From Siphonodentalium dalli (lineage: Eukaryota; Mollusca; Scaphopoda; Gadilida; Siphonodentaliidae), in the NCBI GenBank assembly GCA_032622095.1, contig CP136067.1:48709899-48773898 (forward strand): a DNA stretch of 64,000 bases, read 5' to 3'. Position 1 is the stretch's first letter; the number at the start of each line of letters is the position of its first letter. A program made the translations under genes and the position numbers. The notes beneath the pieces were generated by a model. It saw only the letters and a program-made list of their open reading frames with translations. It was not told the DNA's origin and made no database searches. Below, one piece after another: positions 23,049 to 36,467 of the stretch.

Positions 23049-24364
23049 AAGTATATAAGGGACAGAATGTTGTTTATTTTGAGAATACGTGAGAAACTAT
23101 TCGCGATGTTGTATGATAACAAATTGTAACACATCGGGATCGCGTGGCAGAACGTTGCTCACGGATACGGCTGCCTATCACAACTCGGGGCGTTAAAATT
23201 ACACAGATAGTGGGAAGAGCAGCGTCGATGCGCATGACAACGTGTTAGATTTCCTGTTCAGAAGTGTTTAGTCGAATATTTGGAAGTGAGCTAACAGTTT
23301 GTGAGTGAAATTCAGCCCAGGAACTGTCAACTATATTGTTTACAACTTATCAACTATGTTAGCAATTTGGTCAGTCGGTGATTTGCTGAAGATGAATAAC
23401 GACCAATGTGGGGATCACGAACCTCACGAAGGCCCACAAAATATATTAACACCGACACGGTGCTATTGTTTTTGTTATCTGCTGAAGAAACACCGGGACC
23501 TAAGTTTTCTCAATTATATGAATTGAACAAATCTGTATCGGGCACATATATTCCGGACAATGTCTGTTACCACCAATGTGATGAGAATTCAACAATCTTA
23601 TGCGACCTACTAACTTCAATATAATACTCTTTAGTCCGACCTCTACGATGAAGAGCAGTGAGGTTATTGAATTGTATCATTTTTCTATTCACAAATTCGT
23701 GGAGAGTATATATAAACAGTAAAAAACCCAAACGTAAAAGTCAAAACCAAATGTAATAATCAATTAGCACATATCAGCGGCGAAAGGGTGGTGTAACTTC
23801 AAAAAAAATAGGTACACATTATTAGAATATCCTGTTTTGTGTAAACATAATTTTAAACATACCATATTGCAGATAGTTGAAAGTATTGAGTGTATATAGT
23901 TGAATATGCGTTTTCTACTGCAACAAAATGAAATTGAACTGAGAAGTTATCACGGAGCACCATTTTATTAACTACGTGCACACATCACGTGACATCAGTT
24001 GAGCTTGGCTTACCATATTGTGTAAGTGATTGAATTTCAACCATCAAAGAGTAACTTCGTAATATGTCCCTAGCCTAAGCGCGACTGGCGGCGTTTTCTC
24101 GCCTGATAGTGTGAAAGTCTGAGCCCTTTATTAATCACCGGAACTAACTTATCTGTTTCGTCGTTAACATTATCACTACAATACGTGCAATAAGACATTA
24201 TATGGTCGTGTAATAGAGGACGAGACGGTTAGCTTTTATTAAGTCTCCCCATCCAATTACTTTGACTCCCGTACATGTAAGTGATTTCAGTGAACACATG
24301 TGGTAAATGAGAAGATCACACCACCTATTCGACCATACCGGGCGCTTCACACCAAACTACTCTC

Positions 24365-24406
<42 letters not shown>

Positions 24407-24416
24407 TATCTCTAGA
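23049..24416. repeat. Spacer upstream of C: blocks P and Q to (CT)n
   Basis: This follows the A and B flanks until the (CT)n run (about 24364-24404, shorter here). Identity stops just after 'ctctagagga', marking the right-hand edge of the A-B-C duplicated unit. Confidence 0.7.
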
Positions 24417-25594
24417 GGACAAAGTCCTTACATTGTATGTTACTACATTTATTTGTTGCTATTTTATCTCTTCTCTCAAATGAAACGGAGATGACGCTTT
24501 CGAATCTCCATTTTGTCTGTGTCATCTGTAATGAGGGATGATGTAGGTCGATAAATCTATTGATACCGGGTAAATGCTCTGTATAATATGAAAGAACTGG
24601 CAATTGTCAAACCTGTTTTCCAGTTTTCACACAGAAGTAAACCAAACGCTATTTATTTTGTCTTATCATCAATAGACTAACTAGTAATAACGTTCTTTAT
24701 TATTCCACAGACATTTTTTTAATTTCCGGAACCAGCGCACGGGTGTACGGAAAGCTAGAATAATGCCACGGTGCTTTAAGTGCACGTTGGCCCAAAATGA
24801 ATAGTGAGAGTTCACAATTTATTATACATTTGAAATGCTATGTCAACATATGGAGAAACCACGGAGTTAGGGGTGTTTATATGTTTATATCCAACGTATT
24901 TATTACTATATTGGCTGTTATCTTTCTTGGAGTTGTACTGAGAGTTACATTCTCTGTACCATAAGCTTACAATGCTAACCGGCTGCGTGCGACATTTCGA
25001 CAATATTTAATTTTTCGCACGTACTACTAATCCGGATGCGTGCGACATATCAAACATTCACCTAGGACATTTTCTTGAGACATAGCATTTTTGTATACAC
25101 TCACATTGACATTACCCTGAAATGATGTTTTATAAGAGTGTCCCCAATATTTAATTTCACACACGCACGGTTACGCGTACAATGGTAACCGGCTGCGTGC
25201 GACATATCGACATATGATCAAACCACTACAGTAATTATGTGTTCGTTGCAACAATCGTATAATAATTGTAACATGTATTTATAGCTATTTATCTATACCA
25301 TAAATGCTGTGTTTATAACCGTGCATCTGATTTCCGCGATAAACCTCTATATACACATGTACATTATAATTGACATTGCTTGCAGAATTTATGCCTAATT
25401 GCTCGCAATCGGCAACACAACTATTTTCACCATCGAAACGTAATTCCATTCACCTGGGCCATTTGAGTGTGACATAGCAGTTTTCATACACGCACAATCA
25501 CCTTACCCTGACTGAAGTTTTTTATCTAACAATAGCTAAATTAACTAATCTTCTTTGTTTTATCCATATCACCCATACCTGACTATCTCTTGCC
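24417..25594. repeat. Unique spacer with 'ccgg(c/a)tgcgtgcga' repeats
   Basis: The phrase recurs near 24978, 25031 and 25188, and again near 25647 and 25829, often next to a variant of 'cgcacgtactacta'. It looks like a decayed tandem or dispersed repeat. A 31-nt version of mini-exon Y is at 24907-24937. No coding exon was recognised. Confidence 0.45.
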
Positions 25595-25943
25595 TACTAC
25601 CTCGTCCACAATATTTTATTTTCCGCACGTACTACTACGGTACATGCTATCCGGATGCGTGCGAATTATCATCAAACCACTACAGTAATGTATAGTTATG
25701 TACATTGATCAGAGATTAAAGCATATCAATCAATTATCGTACTACAGTTATTACATTCATTTATTTATACTACCTCGTCCACAATATTTTATTTTCCGCA
25801 CGTACTACTACTACGGTACATGCTATCCGGATGCGTGCGAATTATCATCAAACCACTACAGTAATGTATAGTTATGTACATTGATCAGAGATTAAAGCAT
25901 ATCAATCAATTATCGTACTACAGTTATTACATTCATTTATTTA
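25595..25943. repeat. 173-bp tandem duplication
   Basis: Two head-to-tail units start at 'tactacctcgtccac' (25595 and 25768) and are nearly identical except for an extra 'cta' in the second. No gene. Confidence 0.85.
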
Positions 25944-26281
25944 TATATACTTATATGTACAATAATCTTGTGTTGATAATTATATATCTTGCCTGTAAAT
26001 ACTTGAAATAATGTACATGTACTCTCATGTGAAGCAGGTCAATAAACAATTCTATTAAGAGGTGGCCCAAAATGAATAGTGACAATAAACAATTTTATAC
26101 ATTCGAAATTCTATGTCAAACTATGGAGAAACCACGGATTTAGAGGTGTTTGTATGTACACGGCTTGATATCCAATATTACTTACTATATTGACAGTTTT
26201 CTTTCTTGGAGTTGTACTGAGAGTTACATTCTCACAGTAAACAAAATTCAAGTTAATTGCCTATTGGTGTAAAAAGATTAT
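25944..26281. repeat. Spacer with diverged mini-exon block
   Basis: Bases 26050-26240 are a diverged copy of the mini-exon Y block (31-nt version at 26186-26216). The rest is AT-rich with nothing recognised. Confidence 0.4.
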
Positions 26282-26660
26282 CTCGATTGATTGATTGTGG
26301 TTTTAATGTCGCTTTCAGCAACTAAGACCATATCACGACATTGCCAGTGTTAATGGTGCAGGACATCTAACAGTGCATGATTTCAATGGCTGACAAACTC
26401 GTCGACCAATTTTCACGGTATAAAAATAGGTAGATAATGCCCAAACTACCTTTCTAGGACCAATATATGTCCCAAAAAGACGCATTCAAGTCATGAAAAT
26501 TACAACAAAGTCGTGGTGTTTGGGGCCCAAACAATCAGCCTGCCAATTTGGATGAAGAAACCACCGATAACAGCCGAGGATCTCCGGGTGTCTTCGCAAA
26601 TAAGCTTCCCCCGTGTCTATCATTTTCGGTACGCGACAAGGCGTTTGGGTTTGATGTTAT
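26282..26660. repeat. Probable dispersed mollusc repeat
   Basis: The start 'gattgattgattgtgg' followed by 'ttttaatgtcgctttcagca' and 'accatatcacgac' resembles a dispersed repeat I recall from mollusc genomes. It occurs once in this window. The assignment is from memory only. Confidence 0.35.
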
Positions 26661-27290
26661 GTGTTCCTGCGTGAACAATGGTCTCTGTTGACAAGAACGT
26701 AATGATAAAACGGTTCACCTACATTTATCAGGGAATGGTGCGATGTGGTTAGAGAAAGGAACACAATATTACTAATATAATAATTAATTATGTTGAGATG
26801 CCTTTGTATTTAAATTGCAACGCAACATAAGTATGGTAGTAAATAGCATGATTTGCAGTATATGCTGAATATTTTCTCTTTCTTATAGCATATAGGAAAG
26901 GGTAGCCAAGTATTAGATCACATCATTAATTTATACTCTGGCTACCGTGGAGATCATATTCAACCCGTTCAAGATATGGGAACTTTTTAATATTCTGACG
27001 GAGAACTTTATAGCATTTGAATAAAACAACGCAGTGACTATATATTCGTTTGTTAATACTTGTTCCTCAATAATATATTTCACAATAAGGTTGGTCACAA
27101 CTCCATATTGCATGATTTGATTCTGTCTTTTGTGAGTCGACATCGAAATAAACATTGAATTGCTTACCGTGAAAACTTCAATGATTGTATAAAGTGACAT
27201 CTTTCATGTAACATCGAGCTGGAAATTTCACCTACACTGTGGAATATAGTATTTACTGAGGAACGATATTAACTAATGAACAGTGACATT
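26661..27290. other. Spacer with nothing recognised
   Basis: AT-rich unique sequence. A minus-strand open frame at 26931-27200 is not repeated elsewhere, has no family motif and is not called. Confidence 0.4.
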
Positions 27291-28620
27291 TTACAATTTA
27301 ATATACATCCGTTATAATTCAAACTACGGACAAACCCCCGTTTTATGAGCATATATAAATACATGATTTGATATCCAATAGTACTTACTATGTTGACTGT
27401 TCTGATTGCATATTTTTTGGAGTTTTACTGAGAGTTACAATAAAACAATCAAGGAGGGTGTCGAAAACGATTATCTCGATCCTGACCATGAAGCGAGGAA
27501 ACCATACATGCATCAATTTAATGGATCTGGTTGAATTCTTCCATATAGTTGACGAAAAGGCCACATAAGAACATGAGAATGAGTAATCGTAACTTACCTT
27601 GCGCGCCTGTGTATCAACCGGGAATATAGAACTCTAGGCTACCGAGTACCACTCGTATTATGTGGGAATGTGATTTGGGGGGCTAAATCTTGCGCGCCTG
27701 TGTATGAACCGGGAATATAGAACTCTAGGCTACCGAGTACCACTCGTATTAGCTTACGTTTTGCTGTATATATAGGGTTTCGATTCCTCATAAGGATTTC
27801 CCAAAATGAAGCCGCTTAATGAGATAATGTTGTTTCGGCAATAACAAGGTTTCCTATTTCTGGATCTTTAATAATCCTCTTATGGGAATTAAAATCACTC
27901 ACGTTACACTAATTTGTTTTATGAGCATATATAAATACACGATTTGATATCCAATAGTACTTACTATATTGACTGTTCTTATTGCATATTTTTTGGAGTT
28001 GTACTGAGAGTTACAATAAAAACAATCAAGTAGAGTGTCTAAAACGATTATCTCGATCCTGACCACGAAGCGAGGAAACCATACATGCATCAATTTAATG
28101 GATCTGTTTGAATTATGCCATATAGTTGACGTGAAGGCCACATAAGAACATGAGAATGAGTAATCGTAACTTACCTTGCGCGCCTGTGTATGAACCGGGA
28201 ATATAGAACTCTAGGATACCGAGTACCACTCGTATTAGCTTACGTTTTGCTGTATATATAGGGTTTCGATTCCTCATAAAGATTTCCCAAAATGAAGCCG
28301 CTTAATGAGATAATGTTGTTTCGGCAATAACAAGGTTTCCTATTTCTGGATCTTTAATAATCCTCTTATGGGAATTTAAATCGTCGGGTCCTTCGTCAAC
28401 AGATACCACAAGCATCCCACTTTGACAGTTTGACCAAAAAAAATAATTAAGTATTGCTCACTCTTAATGAAAATTCAACACGAGACATAGTCTGGGGCTT
28501 GTACTGAAAACGGAACGAACAAGTACATATTATGTTATTACATTGTAGATGCAAGTGGAGAAAATCACTCTGGGCTAGACGAGGTCATGGGTTCGAACTT
28601 CGAACATATACTATTAAACT
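27291..28620. repeat. Two copies of the mini-exon block upstream of D's 3' flank
   Basis: Mini-exon Y is present at 27389-27427 and 27965-28003, and the GCGCAAG donor stretch occurs three times between 27590 and 28190. A junction at 27660-27690 carries 'gtgatttggggggctaa', the same phrase that begins the foreign segments in E and F. SINE-like text is at 28549-28607. Confidence 0.5.
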
Positions 28621-29118
28621 AAAATTATTGTAATGTGGTTGTTACTTTGGAATTACACATTTTATTACAAAATTATAGCATTATAACACGCACGATACAA
28701 TAACTTCAATCACTTTGTTTTTATAGTATTCAACTGGATTTCTACCAGTGTTTGTCTCTCATTGTTGATATTTATTCAACATACATGTATGACGATAACT
28801 TCATTAACAACATGCATTCACGAGAAATGATATTCAAGAGATCTTCTGGAAAACTCTTTGCTTATTGTGAAGAATGGGAACGTGAATGTTCCATCTTTTG
28901 AGGTCGATGGTATATTTATACACACTCGATTTGCCTAGTCTATTTTATTTACAAGTTGTTGCCTACGCTATTAAAATTTCGGAGTTCATAGTACTCGCCA
29001 TCTTCTTCGCGGTTCAAATCACCATGTTTGTAATTTTATAGTATTGGGCCCTGGGATGAGGGAAATCACAATGTGCCATTGTCTTCGATTGAGTAGTAAC
29101 ATAAGTTTGAGAACAATA

Positions 29119-29124
29119 TTTATT
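29119..29124 (-). promoter_or_regulatory. Poly(A) signal AATAAA for copy D
   Basis: Conserved in position relative to copies B and C, about 400 nt after the stop codon. Confidence 0.45.
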
Positions 29125-29525
29125 CACAATGTAGCACGTTATGTGAAACAATATATATTAACAATAATTTAACCAGCTCTTTATATCATATACATTTTTA
29201 TAAATAACAAAAACATTATCACAGCTAAGCTTGAAATCAAAACAAAAATCTCAAACACCAAGCAGTTCATATATTGCTATACCCAAATTACTTTGGGGGG
29301 GATGTATTAATAAATATTTAGTCAAGAAAGACGTGTGACTACCGTCAAGTGCGGCTGAACTACGCCACAACGCCGTTAAACATGGTTGAACCCCATTTGA
29401 ACATCGAAAATGTGCGCTGATCAAGTTTTAATCACTTGGTGCACTGGTGTCTGAGAAATAACATAACAACAAATAACAAATAACAACAAACAACAGAGTA
29501 ACAACAACTTGATGACGACGAACAG

Positions 29526-32500
29526 CTAGAATCTCAGCGATCTCTTTCTCTGACCGTTGGACCAGGACTTGGACTTGGTTCGGAAGTGACGTAGCTGAGA
29601 TGAGTAATCCTGGTGCAGCATAGGTCGATATGACTGCGGGGTGCAGAGCGCCTGGAAAGAGTAATATATAGCAAATAAGTACAAAATAATACTATCACAG
29701 TTTCACGAATTATATGTAGAAAACGTACTTGTTGAGGTGCTGAAACACCGTTACATCGACAGTGAACTACATTTGTTGCAATAACTCTACACATGTGTGT
29801 ATCAAACGTGAGCTTATTGGCACAATGTCTTGTCACCATATTTTGAAACGAATTTCGAAAATGTAGTGAAACAAAACGCACCTGTTTGGATTCGAAGAAT
29901 TCCTTATATCCGCCATGAAGTATATAGATTTCAGGGTAAAACAGGTTCGGGTAATTCTCTGCGTTCACCTCTCTGTCCTTCTGGCGCAGGTGCCTGAGCC
30001 TAGAAATGAATACATTCACATATAAACCTTCGCTCACGACATAATCATAGCAATCACATATACATGTAGTTAACTGTATTGCTACGTGTATGCTTACATC
30101 CGATTACAAAGAACTTAATTAAATAATTAAATAATGCTACAATTTATCCTTTTCATTTTCATGTTAAACTTAAAGGGGTACTGTATACTAAATCCGGCCA
30201 TATATGGGACCATCTGCGTTTATACCGAATATCAGCATAACATTAATGAATTAGAGACATGGATTAGTGTAAAATACACGTGTACTCTATGCACGATGCA
30301 AACAACATGGTAATTATAATGAAAATGAATTTAGTGTTTTAAGGTTTGTCAATTAGCATATTCCATTCATATGTTAATACATTAATAAACTATGGTTGAC
30401 ATAGAATTGATACTTACATTTTTGGACCGCGTTCAGATGAGAACTCGCAGTGAAAGATGACGATGGTCCTGTGTTTGAGGGGAGCGTCGCCCAAAAACCT
30501 CTTCTCGATCATCGCCTGCGTGTGGAGATTCTCAGCATCCTGCAAATAAGAGGTGACTTAGATACAGATCCTTAGACAATACAAACACTACACAATTCAA
30601 CCGCAAAATCGCCCGACAGGAAAACTGATCATTATTATAACAAAAATATAATTTTGTTCGGGTATTGACGATTGTTAACAATGGGTGGCTGCATTTAGAT
30701 TCTTGACACACACCACCATTAAGAGTGATACAATAAATCTGAATTGATATTCTTATTATTATTATTAATATATATATTGATATTTGTTACGTAATAAAAT
30801 AATGTTGTCAATCAAAATAATGCCAATAAGATAATTTAACTTGACATGATCCTCATTATTTTACAAAAGAAATAAATTGATTGCTGTGTTATATTGGCAA
30901 ATATTAGAGCAGAGGTCATGTCGGTGACGCACACGTACCTGGATATGTCCACCTTCGTACTCATATGGGTATCGACAGTCTACGACCACAAACTCGTCGA
31001 TGCTGTTGCTGAATCGGCCTGACATCAAATCTTCCAACTGTAAACAAAAATTATCAATTTCACTATCTATATTTTAAAACTGGAACAAGTCTACGATGAA
31101 ACTACGGCACTTGGATATTTTAGCATATTTGTTTTACTCATCCTATAAGAACACTGGACGTCTAGTGAAGAATTTCGAGACATGACTGTATACACCATTT
31201 ATCACACATCTTTCCTAACTACTTTATTATCTTATCCCTTCTATCACACCTCACTCTTACTCATCCCTGCACTCCAACATTTATGAGAGAACAGAGAACT
31301 ATATTTGAATTTCCGCCTTTACATTGTAGCTGCCTGTATTGAAACTTGAGGTAACATTTACATAGCAATTATTTTTATAAAAGCCATAGGCTTGTTATCC
31401 CGTCATAATTTGAACAGTTTACTTTTCTATCAGTTTGAATTTCAGATATAGAAGGAAGTCCAGATAGTTGGGCACAAAAGCAACATGGAAACATTCATAT
31501 TACACGTATACGACAATCAAATACCAGGCGGGGGTGGCTAACTCTGAGCTATTTAAGTAAAACATTATATTGTACCTTCTTGCGCAGATTATTCCGACCG
31601 ATATACAACTAAGTCCCTTAGCGATTTGAAGCTTTCAGGACCCCATGCCAAACAAGCATCATGGTCGAACATATTCTATATGAAGCCTGTATATGCCAGA
31701 CGTGTCGCTTCTGGTGTTCGTGCATTAATAAAATGTCACACAGAGTTGACTAATTTCCGCATCCGTAAGAGAAGACGTGTTTTGGACTGGCCTTAAATGT
31801 CCTGATAGCAGACAGTTTGACTTCGCTTATCACTACTCACTTGTCTGGCATGTTAACAATGAACGCTCGCAGATATTTAATGTTGTCAATTATTGGTGTG
31901 TCCATGTAAAATACATGTATTTTACACACAGAAATTACATGCATACTGTGTGTATCCACCCTTAGGCTGCTGAAATGCTTTCCTAAATTGCTGGATAAAC
32001 TGTATTCGTGTATAGGTTTCTTGGTGTTAATTGTCCGGCCATAATTTTAGCCGGTCCTATATGGTTTTTGTCAAATCTTATTAACCTATTAATGTGGCGT
32101 TCATTGTTTTCTTAATTTTAGAAATAATAATATAACGTACCTCAGACTTAGTAGGTGTTTCTGATGGGAGAAAAGAACTGAAGCTACCCTCATGTTCGCT
32201 GATGTGTGCAGTAGTTGGTGTCTGGAAAACAAATTATATTCATTAATGTGGATATAATTAGACATATCAATTAAAATTTATGTCAAGGAACTCAATTACT
32301 ATTTCCTGTGTGGAACATTCTGTGCCTCTTATATTATACATTATAGCATAGACTATTGAAAGAAAATAATCGAAAATATGCGAATAAAATACATAACATA
32401 ATGTGAGCATGTAGGTGTCATAATACATACGTTCGTGTCCATTACTGTGGTTGCGTTCGAATCTTCGCATAAAACGAACTGACGAACTAACTATTGATCT

Positions 32501-32713
32501 ATTACTTAATACTGTTCTTAAATAAGCACAATGTTTAAACTGAAATTGTTTCTCTAAATTACGGATAATAGGTCCTTATAAATCACGTTTGTACGAGTTG
32601 GCAATTTCTCCTGCTCTAATCCTGCTTACCTCTACGTCTATACCGCTATCTCTGGACGACTCGTCGACGTGAAGCTTGAAGTCACAAGGGCTCAACAGCT
32701 GGATGATATCCAT
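29526..32713 (-). CDS. cdc25: CDC25-type phosphatase, copy D, lacking exon 4
   Basis: Exons are 32630-32746 (ATG at 32713), 32141-32221, 30939-31037, 30418-30539, 29882-29999 and 29526-29651 (TAG). Exon 4 is absent: intron 4 sequence runs directly into the middle of the intron 3 Harbinger-like element at 31524/31525. Exon 4 is 276 nt with phase 0 at both ends, so joining exon 3 to exon 5 keeps the frame and predicts 209 residues. [20 protein letters not shown] and the C-terminus are intact. The product would lack the basic RSKS region, LIGD and the KYISP strand that opens the rhodanese-like fold. It may be a truncated enzyme or a pseudogene; only expression data can tell. Confidence 0.75.
30170..30342. 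mobile_element. Decayed TTAA MITE in intron 6 of copy D
   Basis: The left end AGGGGTACTGTATACTAAAT is complete here. The right end is cut back to 'tttagtgt' before TTAA, and the inner hairpin is lost. Confidence 0.55.
31525..31961. mobile_element. Truncated Harbinger-like MITE in copy D
   Basis: Only the right part of the intron 3 element is present, ending GTATCCACCC|TTA. Its left part, with exon 4, is missing at the tandem-duplication junction. A 22-bp perfect palindrome lies at 31905-31926. Confidence 0.6.
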
Positions 32714-33274
32714 GGTATCGTCTATGTCGAAAGTGATGTTAGGAATCTGAAAGAAAAATGGTTTCAATTAATTAATATGGCAAAAGAGGACGTATTGACG
32801 TCAACTCGGATATCAACCTACAATCAACTACACTCTCGATAAATATAGGCCATATATTAATAATATAATAAATTTATACTGTGAGAATTTTATCTATTCT
32901 GGTAATATTCTCCGATACGTTCATTTATTTGAAGTATTTAATAACACGCGGAAATATTCAGGCAACTAAAAATATATTGGGCAATAAATTGTTGCCGCTA
33001 AATTCCACCACCTCGCCAAAGAATGTCAGACAATGAGCACATGCTACATGCCACTGATAAGATATATTTGATCCAGTTTACGCGGTGGCGATGTGAATGA
33101 TAAATATAAGGGAATACATTATAACTTAAAATATGTGTATCGACATAGAGGTGTATTCCAGTTCGAAATTTTAAATAATAGCATTAGGGCTCTACAAGTA
33201 CCAGTTTTGAAACATTTGAAATGGATTGAGGTACACGGTAAAACTAATAACCACGCGATGACGACGATACTCAC

Positions 33275-33331
33275 AATGGATTCAAGGCGAGAAGAGCGAA
33301 TGAATAAAAAGTTCAAACTTTACTGCTTATA
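33275..33331 (-). promoter_or_regulatory. Promoter and leader exon 1 of copy D
   Basis: TATAAG at 33326-33331, inferred start near 33301, donor at 33275. Unlike A, B, C and I, the stretch between TATA and start reads TTTGAA, a match to the CHR element of cell-cycle promoters. Confidence 0.45.
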
Positions 33332-36300
33332 AAGTAAGGGACATAATGTTGTTTATTTTGAAAATACGTGAGAAACGATTCGCGATGTTGTATGATAACA
33401 AATTGTAACACATCGGGATCGCGTGGCAGAATGTTGCTCACGAATACGGTTGCCTATCACAACTCGGGGCGTTAAAATTACACAGATAGTGGGAAGAGCA
33501 GCGTCGATGCGCATGACAACGTGTTAGATTTCTTGTTCAGAAGTGTTTAGTCGCATGTTTGGAAGTGAGATAACAGTTTGTGAGTGAAATTCAGCCCAGG
33601 AACTGTCAACTATATTGTTTACAACTCATCAACTATGTTAGCAATTTAGTCAGTCGGTGATTTGCTGAAGATGAATAACGATCAATGGGGGATCACGAAC
33701 CTCACGAAGGCCCACAAAATATACTAACAGTGACACTGCGCTTTTTTTTGTTATCTGCTGAATAACATCGGGACCTAACTTTTCTAAATTCTATGAATTG
33801 AACAAATCTGTATCGGGCACATGTAGTCCGGACAATGCATGCACCAATGTTACCACCAATGTGATGAGAATTCAACAATTTTATGCGACCTACTAGCTTC
33901 AATATAATACTCTTTATTCCGGCCTCCACGTATTCCGGCTTCCACGATGAAGAGCAGTGAGGTTATTGAATTGTATGTTTTTCTATTCACAAATTCGTGG
34001 AGAGTGTATATAAACAGCAAAACAACAATTGTAAAAGACAAATCCAAATGTAAAAGTCAGTTAGCACATATCAGCGCGGAACGGGTGTTGTAACATAAAA
34101 AAAAATAGGTACACATTATTAAGAGATCCGGTTTTGTGTATATGTAAACATAATTTTAAACATACCATATTGTAGATAGTTGAAAGTATTGAGTGTTTTT
34201 ATATATGAATATGCGTTTTCTACTGCAACAAAATGAAATTGAACTGACAAGTTAAGACGGGACACCATTTTATTAACTACGCGCACATATCACGTGAGCT
34301 TGGGCTTGGCTTACCATATTGTGCAAGTGATTGAATTTCAACCGACAAAGAGTCACTTCGTAATATGTCCCTAGCCCATAAGCGCGACTGGCGGCGTTTT
34401 CTCGCCTGATAGTGTGAAAGTCTGACCCCTTTATTAATCACCGGAACCAACTTATATGTTTCGTCGTTAACATTATGACTCCATGAAGAGCTTATCACTC
34501 CGAGGGGAGCTTTGCGAATATGACAAGATAGAAGAATTCGTTTCGTTTTTTTTTCAACTCAGGTTTTGCCCCCAAATTATCCTTAGTAATGCTCACTTCC
34601 ATAACATTCCAGTGATGTTCGGAAGATCAATATACACTTATGTCGATAAATGCAACAATGCGGACTTCATATGCCAACGGATGACGTATACAGGCCATAT
34701 GTAAGTCATTGAGTTCTATAAATATATATAGGGGCACCATGAAACAATAAAGAGTGTTCATTGACAGTATATTCATGACATGTTTCTAAAGAGCATATTT
34801 CTACCTCTTGTGTGGAAACAGTTTCTAATGCTCATGTGAATTTATTTTTGGAGAAATATTTATGCAGTCTGTAAGACGACATTTCATCTGATTATATTGA
34901 TCATACATATATATATACTACCACATTGCGTAACTATGTATAGGCGTAACCATATAAAGAGCGTTTTAGGTTCAATGTTTAACTGAGTTCAACCCTCCGC
35001 ACAGCAGTGAGGCAAACGCGCTATATTTTTAACCACACCGGGAACATACATAACTGAACGCTCTTTATATTGTTACATACAGCCGACTAAGGGTATGTTA
35101 CAAGAGCTAGAAAACTTCGCAATTGGTCTTATATTTATGTGGCGCGCGTTGGAGCTTATCACTCCGAGTGGAACTTTGCGAATATGACAAGTTTGAAGAA
35201 TTCGTTTCGTTTTTTATTCAACTCAGATTTTCCCCCAAAATTATCCTTAGTAATGGTAACTTCTATAACATTCCATTGATGTTCGGAAGATCAATATACA
35301 CGTAGATAAATACAACAATGCGGCCTTCATATGTAAACAGATGACGTATACAGGCCCTATGTAAGTCAATGAGTTCTATAAATATATATAGAGGCACAAT
35401 GAAACAATAAAGAGCGTTCATTGACAGTATATTCATGACATGTTTCTAAAGAGCATATTTCTAACTCTTGTGTGGAAACAGTTTCCAATTCTCATGTGAA
35501 TTTGTTTTTGGAGATACATTTATACAGTCTGTATGACGACATTTCATCTGATTATATTGATCATACATATATACTACCACATTGCGTAACTATGTATATG
35601 CGTAACAATATAAAGAGCGTTTTAGTTTCACTATTTAACTGAGTTAAACCCTCCGCACAGCAGTGAGGCAAACGCTCTATATTTTTACCACATCAGCCAA
35701 CAAAGATCCCTTTCCCATATGGCACCAGCCAATGCAGATGTGACAGTCGGCCTTTTCCGATTGGAGGGTGTAATAAGCCGGTCCTTTAAAGGACAGATAA
35801 TTTTGGACAGATGCTAAGTGAACAGTCAATATAGTTTAGTTATATGTGTTATTATATTACCACACACATTTGGAATTTATGAAGATGAATAACGATCACT
35901 GTGGGGATCACGAACCTCACGAAGGCCCACACAATATACTAACAGTGACACTGCGCTTTTTTTTGTTATCTGCTGAATAACATCGGGACCTAACTTTTCT
36001 AAATTCTATGAATTGAACAAATCTGTATCGGGCACATGTAGTCCGGACAATGCATGCACCAATGTTACCACCAATGTGATGAGAATTCAACAATTTTATG
36101 CGACCTACTAGCTTCAATATAATACTCTTTATTCCGGCCTCCACGTATTCCGGCTTCCACGATTAAGAGCAGTGAGGTTATTGAATTGTATGTATTTCTA
36201 TTCACAAATTCGTGGAGAGTGTATATAAACAGCAAAAAAACAATTGTAAAAGACAAATCCAAATGTAAAAGTCAGTTAGCACATATCAGCGCGGAACGGG

Positions 36301-36467
36301 TGTTGTAACATAAAAAAAAATAGGTACACATTATTAAGAGATCCGGTTTTGTGTATATGTAAACATAATTTTAAACATACCATATTGTAGATAGTTGAAA
36401 GTATTGAGTGTTTTTATATATGAATATGCGTTTTCTACTGCAACAAAATTAAATTGAACTGACAAGT
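33332..36467. repeat. D-E spacer: blocks P, Q and reshuffled copies
   Basis: Block P is at 33340-34090 and Q at 34108-34480. Two copies of a 'ggagcttatcactccgag' segment, each ending in 'tataaatatatata', start at 34487 and 35150. A block S piece is at 35690-35880, and a second partial block P without promoter at 35881-36467. Short plus-strand frames at 34483-34704 and 35123-35305 are shared with other copies but frameshifted in the A-B spacer. No gene is supported. Confidence 0.55.
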
